The notes under the pieces were generated by a model that was not told the DNA's origin, ran no database searches, and saw only the letters and a program-made list of their open reading frames with translations. The position numbers and the translations under genes are program-made. A DNA stretch of 64,000 bases from Acanthaster planci (Eukaryota; Echinodermata; Asteroidea; Valvatida; Acanthasteridae), in the NCBI RefSeq assembly GCF_001949145.1, contig NW_019091438.1, positions 916,484-980,483 on the forward strand. The letters are read 5' to 3'. Positions 11,091 through 22,611 of the stretch are shown piece by piece; the first letter of the stretch is position 1; each line of letters begins with the position of its first letter.

Positions 11091-14000
11091 GAAGATGGTG
11101 ATATTGGTGTGATATTGGAGTACACGAATTGCGTTATTAGAAATCTCGTCAAGGCATCTCATTTATATCATAGAAAAGATGACATCCATACTCAAAATTA
11201 AATGAAGGCCTATATTACGGACCAATTAAAGAAAACCTTCCACATCACAGCTAGCTTACACTCAACCAGAAAGTAAACGACATCAAACAGTAAACTGCGT
11301 TTTCTTTTAGTCTGTCTCCTGATATTTCACAAAGGTTTTCCCAATCAATTTCGGCAAAAGAGCAGCCAATTTAATTTCGTGCGCTTGAATTACATCCATT
11401 TTTCCACTCAATGTTTTACTTTATTTCAATTTCGGGATTCAGGCATTCAATTTTATTTCGAGTTTTTCGGATTCCTTTAGCAGTGTGTTCAATTTAGGAT
11501 AGCGTCGTTCTTTTTCGTGCCACTTAATCGCCATGCAAGACAGAAAAACTGGTTTAACTGGACGTTTTTGCTGATTCAGTTTCGTAAAGAGGCTATAAGT
11601 TTCGCAAGATGAAAATTTAGATTAAAGCAGAATAAAAAATGTGGAAAACAAAACGGAAAAAAACAAAGCAAACCAACATAAAAAATTAACTGAAACAGAC
11701 AATTTGTATCATCCATATCTTCTATTTTTTTATTCATGTCCATTTCCGTAAGAGTTTGGACCTTTTTTGTGTATTTTCCATATTCAAAACTGTGATATCT
11801 TCCTAGGAAGAAACTTTAAGCCTTATTATTGCACATAGTTTGTACATTTTAAAAAGTCCTGCATTTTTTTCCTGACGAAATTTCCCTGTGTAGGCCTATG
11901 CGACTAACTCAAGCCAAGAAAGGAATAAAAGCTTCGGAGTTCTTTCTACGTCACGTCCCTCCGGCATACTCTGCATCAACAAAACGGGGAAAATTCACTT
12001 TGTTCCACACAATGTTTGTAACGCCCATATGATCTCATTGTGAAACTAAAGTATTGTGTTATTTTGCAAACGTTTTGCGTTAATACGCAAATGGTTTGCG
12101 TTATTTCGCCAAAGAAAATAAGACCTGACCTTATTGGCCTTCCCTAATAAACCCCACTTACAGCCGGTTTTAAGGTCTGCCGATGTTTTCCTGTATTGCT
12201 CGAACAGAGCGTCACTTTGATGCGCAATGTCGGTGCTCGCCTCTCGAATCCTGCAGATTCAATTGGGCCCCGTTTATGCAGTGGTTCATCCAACGCCTCC
12301 ATAGCAGATAGTTGAATTAGACTATGCGCTGTCTTACATGCCGTGTCGATATCCCACGCAGCGTGATATCGTAAGGCAACGTAGTAGTCATGACTGCATA
12401 ATGAAAAGGTTAATGGTTTACCGGGTGCACTGCACTACTCATGTGAATCAGCAAGATATGAGACGAAGAGAACCCTGTTTTGTGTTGGTCATTGTCTCAC
12501 TGGAATCTGGGGAATTCTTTTCAGACATCTGGGGGGGGAATGTCTTAGGTAACAACAGTCTAGAGTGTGTATAGCGATTGGACATGTTTTTTGGGGGGAC
12601 CCCTCGGTCTCATTTTCTTGCTGGTTAATACATGTAGCACTACATGTACTTCAAGCCCACTGAAAACTGTGTAAATTCTACAAAGTTCGGAGCGACGTTG
12701 CATCCAACCGAAATCCCTACCGCCTCTCAAACAAAAGTAATGGGATGTTGAGTCCTCCAGATTTTCAATTGATTCGGGACAAGCTTTTGCATGGCGACCA
12801 CTAGCACTGGAATGGACTGGTTCCTTTGTGCCCTTCTTATTCTATTGAAAACAGTGTATTGATGCATGGCATCTCTTAAATAACTAAGCAAAAGCTTGCC
12901 CTGAATTACGAGGTATAGCAACAGTGTCTTCAGAACGGAAAATTCAAATTGTTATGTTCATGTGAATTTAAAGAACTCAGTGTACCACATACTATTTCAA
13001 GGAGAATCGACAAGGAACTGTGGGCACAAATCAGAAGTTCCGAGTCTATTCTATGACTATTTCCCATCGTTACACGAACATGGAGTCCCGAGACTATGGC
13101 GCTAATACCCTTCGCCTCAATGCACACTTGTTGGTTCCATTCATTCACTTGCACAGGTTTTGGCTACGTGAAACATCGACAGTATTCGTGCAGTCAATGC
13201 CATCAGTGCTGGACACATAGGCCTACTCGCCTCTCTTCTTCTTGCGCCTAGGAGACATTATTACACGTGTGTCATTGCAGCCAGACCTATCGGGCTAAAA
13301 CCACTACCGGAGGCCCAGTAGAATCAGTCTCACGGCAGCACACCATGATGTGACTTTTCCCAGCCCTACGGTCACTCTTTGTATGATCATGGAGGAAGAA
13401 CGCAGCAAGAGTTTGAACTGCCCGGGTTATAACATCTATGTCCATAGCCAGAGCGCAGCGCATACTTGCTGAGCACCACCTGTTTTGCAACCATAAGCTC
13501 CCTTTGTGCCCCATGATCATCGCCACAATTTTTCTTTGCTAATCTGCATCCCTAAAACGTCGTGTACTGCAGTACAGGAAGTTGAATATTCATGCCATCG
13601 TTGGTGTTTGGTATGATCTGAAAAGAACATCAAATTTAGTGCTTGCGCAGTTGCTTTTATTAGACTGTACACCCGAAGTGTCCGTGAGCAGTTGTTGCCC
13701 TTATCGAACGCTTTCTTCTGGACTTCTTTTGGGAATAAATAGCCAAGCTGTTTGTAAGATTTTGAGTTTTATTTGAATTATTTTTATTACAGAATTTACA
13801 CAAAAAGGTACTGTATGAGATATCATGATCACTCCCTGTGATGAAACAGCGCATTTTGTTTTTCGTGAACTTAACTGTCCTGTGGTGTTCAACATTTTGT
13901 TGGCCAGTCTTAGCCAAACTCCTACAAAGACTTTGAAAACTGATGTTTTGGAGTGACAAAATAAAATTACAAACATGTGCATGGATAATGGAAAAGGGCA

Positions 14001-17000
14001 TCAAAATCCTTAAAAATTATCCAAAACAGCAAAAGTAAATCTAATGTTAGATTTTTTCTGTCTGTAGTTAATTCCAAAGAAAACACCACAACTATTGTTA
14101 CGATATTACTGGCCCCACTTGTCCGGCTACCCTGCAGGCAGTAATTGGGCATTTTTGGAATGTTTACTATTGTTCGTCTGATTGGACGGTAATGATCATC
14201 AAGCACTTTGATGTGCCAGAGTTGTAACTCCTTCTGTGTCCTTCCTCCATGGTATGATCAAAACGAGGGAAGGGGTGGACGTGAAGATACCCTTCCTCGT
14301 CGATACGAATCTACTATTACTGCAGATTCGCAACAATCTACAGTTTGCAGTAGGTTCGTAAAAATGATGTACAGTTTCACGTCGCAGAAATAGTTTAAAC
14401 CTTGCTTATGGACAATCGTGGTCGGAGAATTAAAAGAACTATTACTCATGACCTGGTTCACATCTTCATTGATAACATAATAATTTCCAAAGGGAAAAAT
14501 GCCAAATGAAAGTGAAATTTTATGGGAATATGCTCCATTTTCGTTTTCAGTGAGTCTTCAACGATCCTAGTTTGTTTTTAAAAATACAATTAAACCTATT
14601 TTATTACTTTTTAGAATCTAATGTTCCGCAGGCTGCCCCAAATCAGATTCGACAAATTGCAATGTCGTTATAAATGGAACTTAATAGTATTCTTTCAGGC
14701 ACACGCCATGCAGATACAACTGCCCTCTTTGCATTGTAACGTAGAGGGCGCTGCCTGATGAAGCAATGAGAAAATCCTCTGATAAACTAGTGGCAGTGGC
14801 AGTAAAAGGGATAAGACTTTTGGAATAAAAAGTTACCAGCCATTTCTTTTTGTTTTCTTTTGTAGGACCTATGTTCCCTCATGGGGCCAGCGAGGGAGAC
14901 ACATCTGTTGTACCAAATGACGATGGGAGCTCTGGCAATATTCCCATTTCCATTCTTTTCCCGTTCTGTGGTCACAAGTTCAACTCTCTCTTTGTAAGTG
15001 CGTTTTATGAAGTGCACCGAACACTTGCGTAATGTGAGATGCACTCGTTAAGCATTTTCACAACTTCAGAAAAGAAGAACAAGCACGTGATGAACTATCT
15101 GAAAGCAAACTGTTGCACTCATTATTCAGAGGAGGCCTCCTGGCTTGGGCTTGGAGAAGAAGCAAACAGTAACTTATAAACAAAGCCTATAAAATGATCG
15201 ATACAGTGCCTACACTGCCTACATCGGCCAGTCGTTTGGTTAGGGCCTGTCTTCATTGTCAGACTTGAAATCAAGTCGTTTGTTGGTCGGGTGTAATCCA
15301 CCCTCCTCGCGATGCGGTGCGGCGTCCAGTTTAATAACACCCGGGACAGTCAGTGCAACCTCGCTCCCCAATTATGCGTGCTCGGCGGTGCCTAATACGG
15401 GGTTTCACAAAAGTGAGCCTCCAAGAGTTTGCAACAAAATCTGTCGACCCAATGCAATTTGGATAGGGTAGACGATTTCACACACTATGTTTGGTAAACA
15501 CGTTGCAAACTCTTGGAGGCGCATTGTGAATCGCCCGTATTACCAAATGAAGCGATCTGCAAGTAACTACATGGGAAGTGGAGGCAACAAGCTTGAGCAG
15601 TCCATTGAAAATGGTCAGGGGCACAAATCCCAACGTCATTTTCTCTAATCATCTGCACTTTTTTCATTTGTGTCTTCGGAAACCCTCTAAAATCATTTCA
15701 ACTGGTACCTTCTGGTCTAAAAGGATTTTAGACTCAACTAAATAAAATAAACTTTGCTTTCTCCCCGAGCTTACAAGTTCAAAAGAAATTAATAGGGCGC
15801 CTTTCCAACCACGTCCAATCAAACAGCTCTGTACTTCAGGGTAATATGCGCCACGCGTACTATGCACCACTTGGGCATGTACACCAAGGTGAAGCTGGCC
15901 GCGCATTCGGCCCAATAGTCCAGCCACCTGTTCAACCGCTGCCTTTTTCACTTTTGATATGAGTGGGGACAAATTCCGTTCTCTTTTAACTCTATTATTT
16001 TCTTGTAGAATACACATACAAGCTTCATCAGCTACGAACATTATTAGTACCCTTCTAACGTTAGATGTTTCGCTATTTACGATGTCGACCAAGAATGGTG
16101 GATGGTACCCCGATGGATCGCATAATCTGATTAACAGCTCAGAAATCAGAACGGAGCCCTACAGATTTCTTTCGACCTAGCGCGCTTTGAACGGGAACAT
16201 TTTTCTTTGCTTTTTTTGTGCCCAAAATTCCTCTCACACTAGAAATAAACAGCTATGGTAAATGTTGGAGGTTTTCCAAGTGAAAAAAATGCAGATAATA
16301 AAAGAAAATGATATTGGAATTTGTACCCCTGTACATTTTCAGTGGGGCTCAAGTTTGTTGCCTCCTCATGCTGTTTATGCGCATAAATTAGAATGCGGGC
16401 CGCGTGTCTCGCATGTTCATTTACAAATCGATTTCTTGTTCGTGGGTCGGCCGCTGAGAATGCACAGCTATCGCTTGTAGTTTGTGACAAGCAACCTGCA
16501 ACACGGTGGTGTCAATTTACGGGGTTTTGTAAGGTTAATGTTTGGATTTCTAGGCTGCATTATTTGCTATTTTAAAAAGTCGTTTCTCTACTATTGAAAA
16601 TTGTTTATGCTGAATTTTACAGAACGCTTCCAGCGTCTTAGGCTTTGTCGGCCATTTAGCAATTTTTTGATGCTGTTCGTACCGGTAATCAGAATCCCCG
16701 CACCTTTTTGCGTCTGTTCGAGAAAAACTCAAACGAGGAGAAGGTGTGTGATCCTGAGACGAGAACAAAGTTCTGGATCGTGTTCCCGCCGTTCGAGGGC
16801 AAGAACAGGAAACCCGTGTCAAGAACAGGTTGTTCGAACTCGACAAGATATCATGTTCCGCTCCCCCAAGCAGCAACAAATTTTAGAGGAGGTGTTTTCA
16901 AATGAAATTGACAGTCATTTGGTGCGCACTCATTGCATAGCCGCGCAAGTCTATGTGCATTTGACGCGGAGCACGCTGAGTACACGCAACGAATTTAGTC

Positions 17001-19738
17001 TGAAATATATGGTCTCCGCGAGTGCACGTCGAAAGCATGCAAGATCCCGGTTCGAAAACTCAGTACCATCCATCTTTCGCCGGTGAGGGCGCACTTCAGC
17101 TCAGGGCGGATTGTAAGGCTAGAGATGACAAGCTTATTCTTTTACGTTAGGCAAATTTGGCAGCAGAACAGGGCGACATATGCGACTACGCTGTTATGTT
17201 AACGCGCAAGCGCTTCAACTCTATGGTGTACACTGCTAGAGGTTATTCACATAACGTATAATATTGACGTGGCGAAAGGCATTTGAGGAAGGGTACCTTA
17301 TCCGTGCAGGCACGGGCATTTTCAAATCTGGGTATTTCCTATGGCAATTTCATGTACGCATGAATGTTGAAAGATTTCGAAGGTGTGCGCTTCTTAGCAC
17401 ATCCGTATAGACTGAACGCCGATCGTCAAAAATCACGTGACTGAAAATCCACTGCGCGCGCAGCGCTAGCGGTTCCCGAACTCCAGGGTTCTCGAATAGC
17501 CTCACACTAGCATACGCTGTTAGAATATCGAACTGCCTCACTGGTGACGGCAAACTGGTCCCCCTCCTCGCGACCTGTAGACGTTTGTTTGCGTCGCAAT
17601 ATTGAGTTGTAGTAGACCGGTCACCTGGGATTTTGTCGCCACTTAACGTCTCAAAAGTGGCCCAGTGGAGCAGGTCCATTTTTATGAATAGAGAAAAAGC
17701 AGAAAATATCGCTGATTGAGGTTTTACATCGTTTAAGCGAAAACCAGAAGAGGAATATTGAGACAGTCCGTCTCGCCTGCTGTTAGTACACAACTCCAGG
17801 CTATCACATCATCAAGAACGTCCCCATCATCTACGTCAGGAATTTTAAATGTCGATGAGTGAAAATGATTTCTTTATTGATAACCATACCTGAAATTCTT
17901 CATTAAAAAGGGCAGTATCCAACATGGCTAAACATGCTTGCATATTCCAATCAAAGAACTGTTTCAATCAGAACCTTTGTCCCGTAAAAGTGCAGGTGAA
18001 CACGAATGGCGTGCTTTCCTTTCTCAACGAAGTTAGGAGCTATGTACCGGAAGCATTTCCTCTTGGTGGAGACAAACGAATGGTGGCACCATTCTGGGCT
18101 GACATGGACGTAAGATACGGAGGCAACGTCACCTATCGTGAGCTTACCTGTGTTCCAGAAAATGATGAGATCTTCGCTCAAGCGGATTGCGTCATCAAGG
18201 GAGCCATCACCGATCAGTCCACATTCTCCACAGCGTGGATGTTTATCGCAACCTGGAGCAGAGTCCCGTTTTATGGAGCCAGTGGTCACAACGCTTTGAA
18301 TATCGTGAGTCAGGCCACAGACTAACGGGAAACCTTATTGTATATTATATCTGCAAACAGACGATTTTAAGTGGAGAACTTATTAATTAAACCTTGGGGG
18401 GCATTTACACAACGCCTCGAAACTCGTGAGTCACGCCACAGGCAAAAGGAAACATGTTTATCCAAACTTGCATGGCTAATTTTTAGTAGGATAACTAATT
18501 GAAACAAATGGAGCAAACTTCATTTCTGAAATGTTTATATCACACAGGGGTTGATTCATCAGTGGATATTTAGCCGAACCTAAATGGGCGAAATGGATAA
18601 TGTGCAATGTAGAGTAAAAGATTATCGTCAGTTTAGTCTTTTCAGTATGCAGCGAGAACCCCGTATAACGTCTGCATATGCGCGGTCAGCGCCATTTTCA
18701 AGAAACACAAGTAATACACGAATAGAAAATAACTTATCATTTACAAATTGACCTATCATACATCACGTTTAATTTATTGGTAGTGTCTTCCAAGCTTTTG
18801 AAACATTTATTGCTGGTAGTCATGTATGCACTGAAACAAAACAATCTTTCAGTGTTCAGGTTCGTTGAGTTCCGAGTCTTTGCTCACTCAAAACTCACTG
18901 TCGTGGAAGGTTGGTCTTTATTAAGGGATGCTTGGATCCTAGCAACGACTGTACGTTCTCAGACTATGTATGTACAAAGGAATCATCGTGCTCATATATA
19001 TTATGCTGTTGACATTTTAATGATCAAACCCTTTCAAAAAAGTTGGCCGCGAACAATACTGATAATTCAGTGGCACGGTTTTTAATTATAATAAAATTAA
19101 GCTTGTCACTTTTTCACTAGACAAACACTTTTCAAGTCGTACTGGTGACGAACAGGAAGATTTCTTTCGCCATATTTAATTACGGGGAAATCAACTGGCC
19201 CGCTGGTGTTAGTGGTGGCGGGAGCATCGGACCTCCTGCTCAAGTACGCTTTTATTTTAGATCCTGCACTCAGCAATTAAACTATCTTAAGTATCACTTG
19301 GCTTGAATTTTTGTAATCTTGTAGCAATTCTATGCCCCCTCTTACCTAAGAAACATAAGCAAGAACAGAGAAGTCAGGTGTACCATTCAGAAATGGTGAG
19401 AGAGTGTATTATGTTCTCGTTATTTCACCCCGTCTGACAAAATACCCTCCACATTTTTTCCCGAAATTGAGGTTTTGTACAACGAAAATAAGAACGCACG
19501 TCCTTTCTCAGTTGGAACTTTCAGCTGTAACTAGGGCCTAATAATGATTTTATAAATCTCTGACATCACATCGATTATTTTCTCGCCCAGATTGGCGTGA
19601 ATGCTGTCGATAATTTGACCTTCATCACTGTCCCTGGATCCAGAACAAATGCGATCGTAAACATAGACCAAGATTCGAATATCGGCAGGAAAGGATGCTT
19701 TCTGTTCCGAATTGACTGTGGCAATATTATTTATTCAG
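10726..19738 (+). CDS. PAN/apple plus NIDO domain protein (3' end not found)
   Basis: Exons: 10726-11080 (PAN, nearly identical to the exon at 3049), 14866-14993, 17996-18304, 19121-19243 and 19591-19738. Phases are 1, 0, 0, 0 and 1, and every join keeps the frame, giving 354 codons so far. The four later exons spell a NIDO domain in the usual order: a start with G-D-T..P-N-D-D-G-S-S, then V-N-T-N-G-V-L-S-F, then V-A-P-F-W-A-D-M-D, F-S-T-A-W-M-F-I-A-T-W, then F-Q-V-V-L-V-T-N, F-A-I-F-N-Y-G-E-I-N-W, and a last exon beginning I-G-V-N-A. NIDO domains occur in extracellular matrix and mucin-like proteins such as nidogen. The N-terminal hydrophobic stretch suggests secretion or anchoring. The last exon ends in phase 1, so more exons are needed; no partner is certain. 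The PAN-NIDO join is inferred from phase and order only. Confidence 0.75.
11100..14860 (+). other. Long first intron of the PAN-NIDO gene, no gene seen
   Basis: AT-rich, with no convincing exon. A TAGGCCTA palindrome lies at 11891 and another at 13218. A 'gcgttaatacgcaaatggtttgcgtta'-type palindromic patch is at 12070-12110. Open frames at 13287-13526 (-) and 13660-14004 (-) have no recognised domain. Confidence 0.5.
15393..15542. repeat. 150-bp inverted repeat (hairpin or MITE)
   Basis: The arms gcctccaagagtttgcaac (15417-15435) and its exact complement (15502-15520) are 19 bp and perfect. The pairing extends outward imperfectly to taatacgg at both edges. It lies in an intron of the PAN-NIDO gene and encodes nothing. 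It directly abuts the left arm of the larger inverted repeat at 15555-16400. Confidence 0.7.
15555..16400. mobile_element. Foldback of a shared repeat family enclosing a 142-codon frame
   Basis: The left arm (15560-15690, - orientation) and right arm (16255-16370, + orientation) share the order: gag..tttcc, 'aaaaaa.tgcagat', 'agaaaatga', 'atttgt.cccctg', 'cattttca.tgg', 'gctcaag.ttgttgcctcc'. A diverged third copy lies at about 34380-34545. Between the arms, a - strand frame at 15664-16092 is open for 142 codons but has no motif I recognise. Confidence 0.55.
17100..17990. other. Intron DNA of the PAN-NIDO gene
   Basis: No exon recognised. A - strand frame (17350-17793, 147 codons) is open but lacks recognisable content. 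The frame of the third exon stays open upstream to 17924, but the NIDO alignment and a good acceptor (gtgcag at 17990-17995) favour the start at 17996. Confidence 0.4.
18287..18455 (+). repeat. Local duplication of an exon end with its splice donor
   Basis: About 46 bp at 18287-18332, covering the end of the third PAN-NIDO exon and its GTGAGT donor, recur at 18408-18455 ('cacaacgcctcgaaactcgt' and onward). The second copy keeps GTGAGT, creating a possible decoy donor inside the intron. Confidence 0.65.
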
Positions 19739-19762
19739 GTAACCACTCTATCTTTAATCTTA

Positions 19763-19800
19763 TGGGCTGGGCTGGGCTGGGCTTGGCTTGACTTGGCTAC
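19763..19800 (+). repeat. Short tandem repeat of gggct/tggct units
   Basis: Consecutive near-copies of 'gggct' then 'tggctt' right after the last NIDO exon's donor. Likely replication slippage. Confidence 0.6.
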
Positions 19801-19967
19801 GCTAGACCAAGGCCGACAGAACTGGGGTCACAAATCACAAGAACAATAGATAATTTTGATGCATGCCGATGGGGGCAGTACTCCCAACCGCCCCAACCCT
19901 TTTGGAAGGAGCCTGAGCAGGGAACAAATTAGGATTACCCTCCGCCCCTTTGTTTTTTCCTAAACAG

Positions 19968-20116
19968 GCATGTAGTGCAGTCCTGGAGGTTCTCCGGCAG
20001 TTGATGGCGTGCTGCGGAAAATCTGGGAACCTGTCTACTTCGTACACCATGATGTGAGATTATCAACCTGTCCCGATGATGAGCTCTGCATCACCAAAAC
20101 ATGGCCTTGCTATTGA
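19968..20116 (+). pseudogene. Decayed PGRP last exon downstream of the NIDO exons
   Basis: After an acceptor-like taaacag, the DNA reads V-L-E-V-L-R-Q-L-M-A-C-C then G-N-L-S-T-S-Y, matching the last exon at 6443. A deletion removes the L-R-G-H-R-D-V segment with the zinc His, and the following part (cctgtcccg..gatgagctct) is out of frame. The ending 'acatggccttgctattga' still mirrors the T-W-S-H-Y stop of the intact gene. It suggests that a PGRP module once followed the NIDO exons. Confidence 0.75.
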
Positions 20117-21895
20117 GTCTTTAATTGCCACCTGCTCGTGAAACAAATCACATTAAGACGATTGTTGCAGTGATGCTTTTGTTTTAGCCATGTATATGCA
20201 TATTTAGAATAGTAAGTATCGTCAGAAATTTCCTATTTCCAATTTATCATTCAAATACTAGTTGTTTTATTATATCACAGTTAATATGAGTATCGCTGAC
20301 TGTAGTATAAATAGTTATCGCGATATAATGTACAAATCATAATACCCAGAATCACAAGCGGTTTCAATTCTGCTTTTCATCGTTCGAATATCGTTTATAA
20401 TTAAAATATTTATGATTTCTTATTGTTTCTTAACATCTAGTGTGATGTAGTATAGAACTAGAAAATAATGAGATTTTGAAATAGTTTATAGATTTCGCCT
20501 CAGTCTTTGCGTTTATTTTTAAGAGTGATCATCTACACTGTCTTTGACAAAAGTTGTAGGTCAGTATATTTTAAAGAATTAACAAATTATGGGGTTGCAA
20601 ACACAGGTGGAATTGCTCAAGAAACGTGTATACGAAGGCTTGATGTTGAAGCATGGAGCTATTATACACAAGGAGTCAGCACATTCAGAGATCAAAAGAG
20701 TCCATGATGGCCACCGCCAGCGCTGCACGTGCTGCAAGGACAAAAATTACGCGCCACTATACGGGCTACGAGGAATGCTTTTGCAAAGGATTGTGGGGAG
20801 CGCGCATGCGTGTCCGTAACACTTCTGCACTTTCAACATGGCTGCCATGAGTCAGAAACCACCGTCATTGGAATTGTCCTGATATTCCAATGATAATGAA
20901 AGGCTGGTTACGTCTTTACATCCTTAAAAGTCTCTCTTAAAATGCGCCACAAGAAAAGTGAAAGTGATGTAGCTGGTCCAGAGGAAAATTTAAAAAAAAC
21001 ACACAAAAACATGAAAAGATTGGTTGTCCTTCCTGTCACTGGCCACAATTGGCCAGGCATGAAACCTAGCTTGCCACCTTGTCAAATGCATTCCTGCGGC
21101 ATGTTCCCATCTTCTCAACCGTAGGAACCACTGGGATTGCAACTTATGATATAAATATCGAAGTTCATATTTGGGTATTTGTTCTCTACCGCCGGAACCG
21201 CAAAATGTCATAACTGACTTTAAAAACGTCCGACGTTTGCCACATGACCACTGCTGATTTGGAATTTTCGAGCGCATCTGCGGGGATCACTCGCTGACTC
21301 CTGAGTGCTACTGAAGAGTACTGTGCAACTTCCTCCTGCATCTTTCCACCGTTTATTTACTCCAGTATACCGCAGCGAAACACCGCGAGTCTGTGGGTTA
21401 CCAGCAACCCGGTTACCAGCAACCCCGCAGTGGCGATCACCGTGTACAAAGAATGTCTAGGGTCTTCAACACTGGGTCTGGTAACCGCACGTTGTCTATG
21501 GAGCCAAATGTTTTTAGTTATTTAAATCATTCATAATCCTGTTTACTTGTTTAATTGTTGTACATGTATGTGTAAATTGCATTTTTACTCATTTTATGCG
21601 GACGTTGAAATTTCTGATGAAGAACTTTATACTCTCAAAACTTGCATTCCACGGTCCCTTTGAGTTGCGAATCTTTAATTGTAGATTCGTGCGTACTAAG
21701 AAAGTAATTGTTGGCGATTTATTTCAATGAATAAAAGCAAAATTACGAGAGTCGTTGCGCTCAATGATGTATGATGATAGTTGATCTTACACCTGATTTC
21801 TCGCCTGTGGTTATTATGAAATTTTAACTTTTGTTTATATATTGTAACTTTAAACACTCTAATTTTACCATCATCAAGACTGATGTTTAACGATA
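20117..21895. other. Intergenic DNA, no gene seen
   Basis: AT-rich. Frames around 20507-20850 overlap each other in several phases and show no domain. A direct repeat 'ggttaccagcaacccc' occurs twice at 21395-21428. Confidence 0.45.
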
Positions 21896-21929
21896 TCTTT
21901 TTATGAAGGTCATCGTCAATTATATATAT

Positions 21930-22300
21930 AATGGTTTTTGCCCTAACCCAACGTATATTAATAAGCACTGTATGCTCAGTGCTTGTCCGAGAGCTTGCGN
22001 NNNNNNNNNNNNNNNNNNNNNNNNNNNNNNNNNNNNNNNNNNNNNNNNNNNNNNNNNNNNNNNNNNNNNNNNNNNNNNNNNNNNNNNNNNNNNNNNNNNN
22101 NNNNNNNNNNNNNNNNNNNNNNNNNNNNNNNNNNNNNNNNNNNNNNNNNNNNNNNNNNNNNNNNNNNNNNNNNNNNNNNNNNNNNNNNNNNNNNNNNNNN
22201 NNNNNNNNNNNNNNNNNNNNNNNNNNNNNNNNNNNNNNNNNNNNNNNNNNNNNNNNNNNNTTAATATACGTTGGGTTAGGGCAAAAACCGTTATATATAA
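21930..22300. mobile_element. Inverted-repeat element whose centre is an assembly gap
   Basis: On the left, 'gtttttgccctaacccaacg' and following sequence (21933-21965); on the right (22260-22292), the exact reverse complement order. The arms are at least about 30 bp with one difference. A diverged relative of the left arm and its neighbour (gcactgtatgctcagtgc) is at 25227-25280. The element probably failed to assemble because it folds back. Confidence 0.6.
22000..22260. other. Assembly gap (261 N)
   Basis: Run of N. Any translation across it is meaningless. The flanking inverted repeats suggest the missing DNA is repetitive. Confidence 0.99.
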
Positions 22301-22611
22301 TTAACATCTCCCCAACGCAAAAATACATCTTGAAAAAAGGTCATCGTCCCACACAACTCGCATACAACAATGACTCGCAGGGGCAAATACATTCTGTGAT
22401 GATTATTTTCAGAACAGCTGCTTTTGTCAGACTCTCTCCTTCAGCGAGGTCGCTGTTCATGCTCTGTTCTTTCCTGTCACGTTAATACGAAATGGGAATT
22501 CGCCAAACAGGAAGGGTCGCCATTTAGAGAGACCTACTTCCTGCTGCAAACAAATTACGAAAATCAGCGTGTGTTTTCCATTGAATGCTAGGCAACATAT
22601 CTACGTCCACT

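Noticed and set aside
16601-17086. 161-codon + strand frame rich in Arg and Cys
   Set aside because: No motif, no splice support, unusual composition, and it sits in an intron of the PAN-NIDO gene; an overlapping frame on the other strand is equally open.
17350-17793. 147-codon - strand frame
   Set aside because: No recognisable domain or signals; located inside an intron.
21696-22485. Long open frames through the first N run
   Set aside because: They consist mainly of unknown residues created by the gap.
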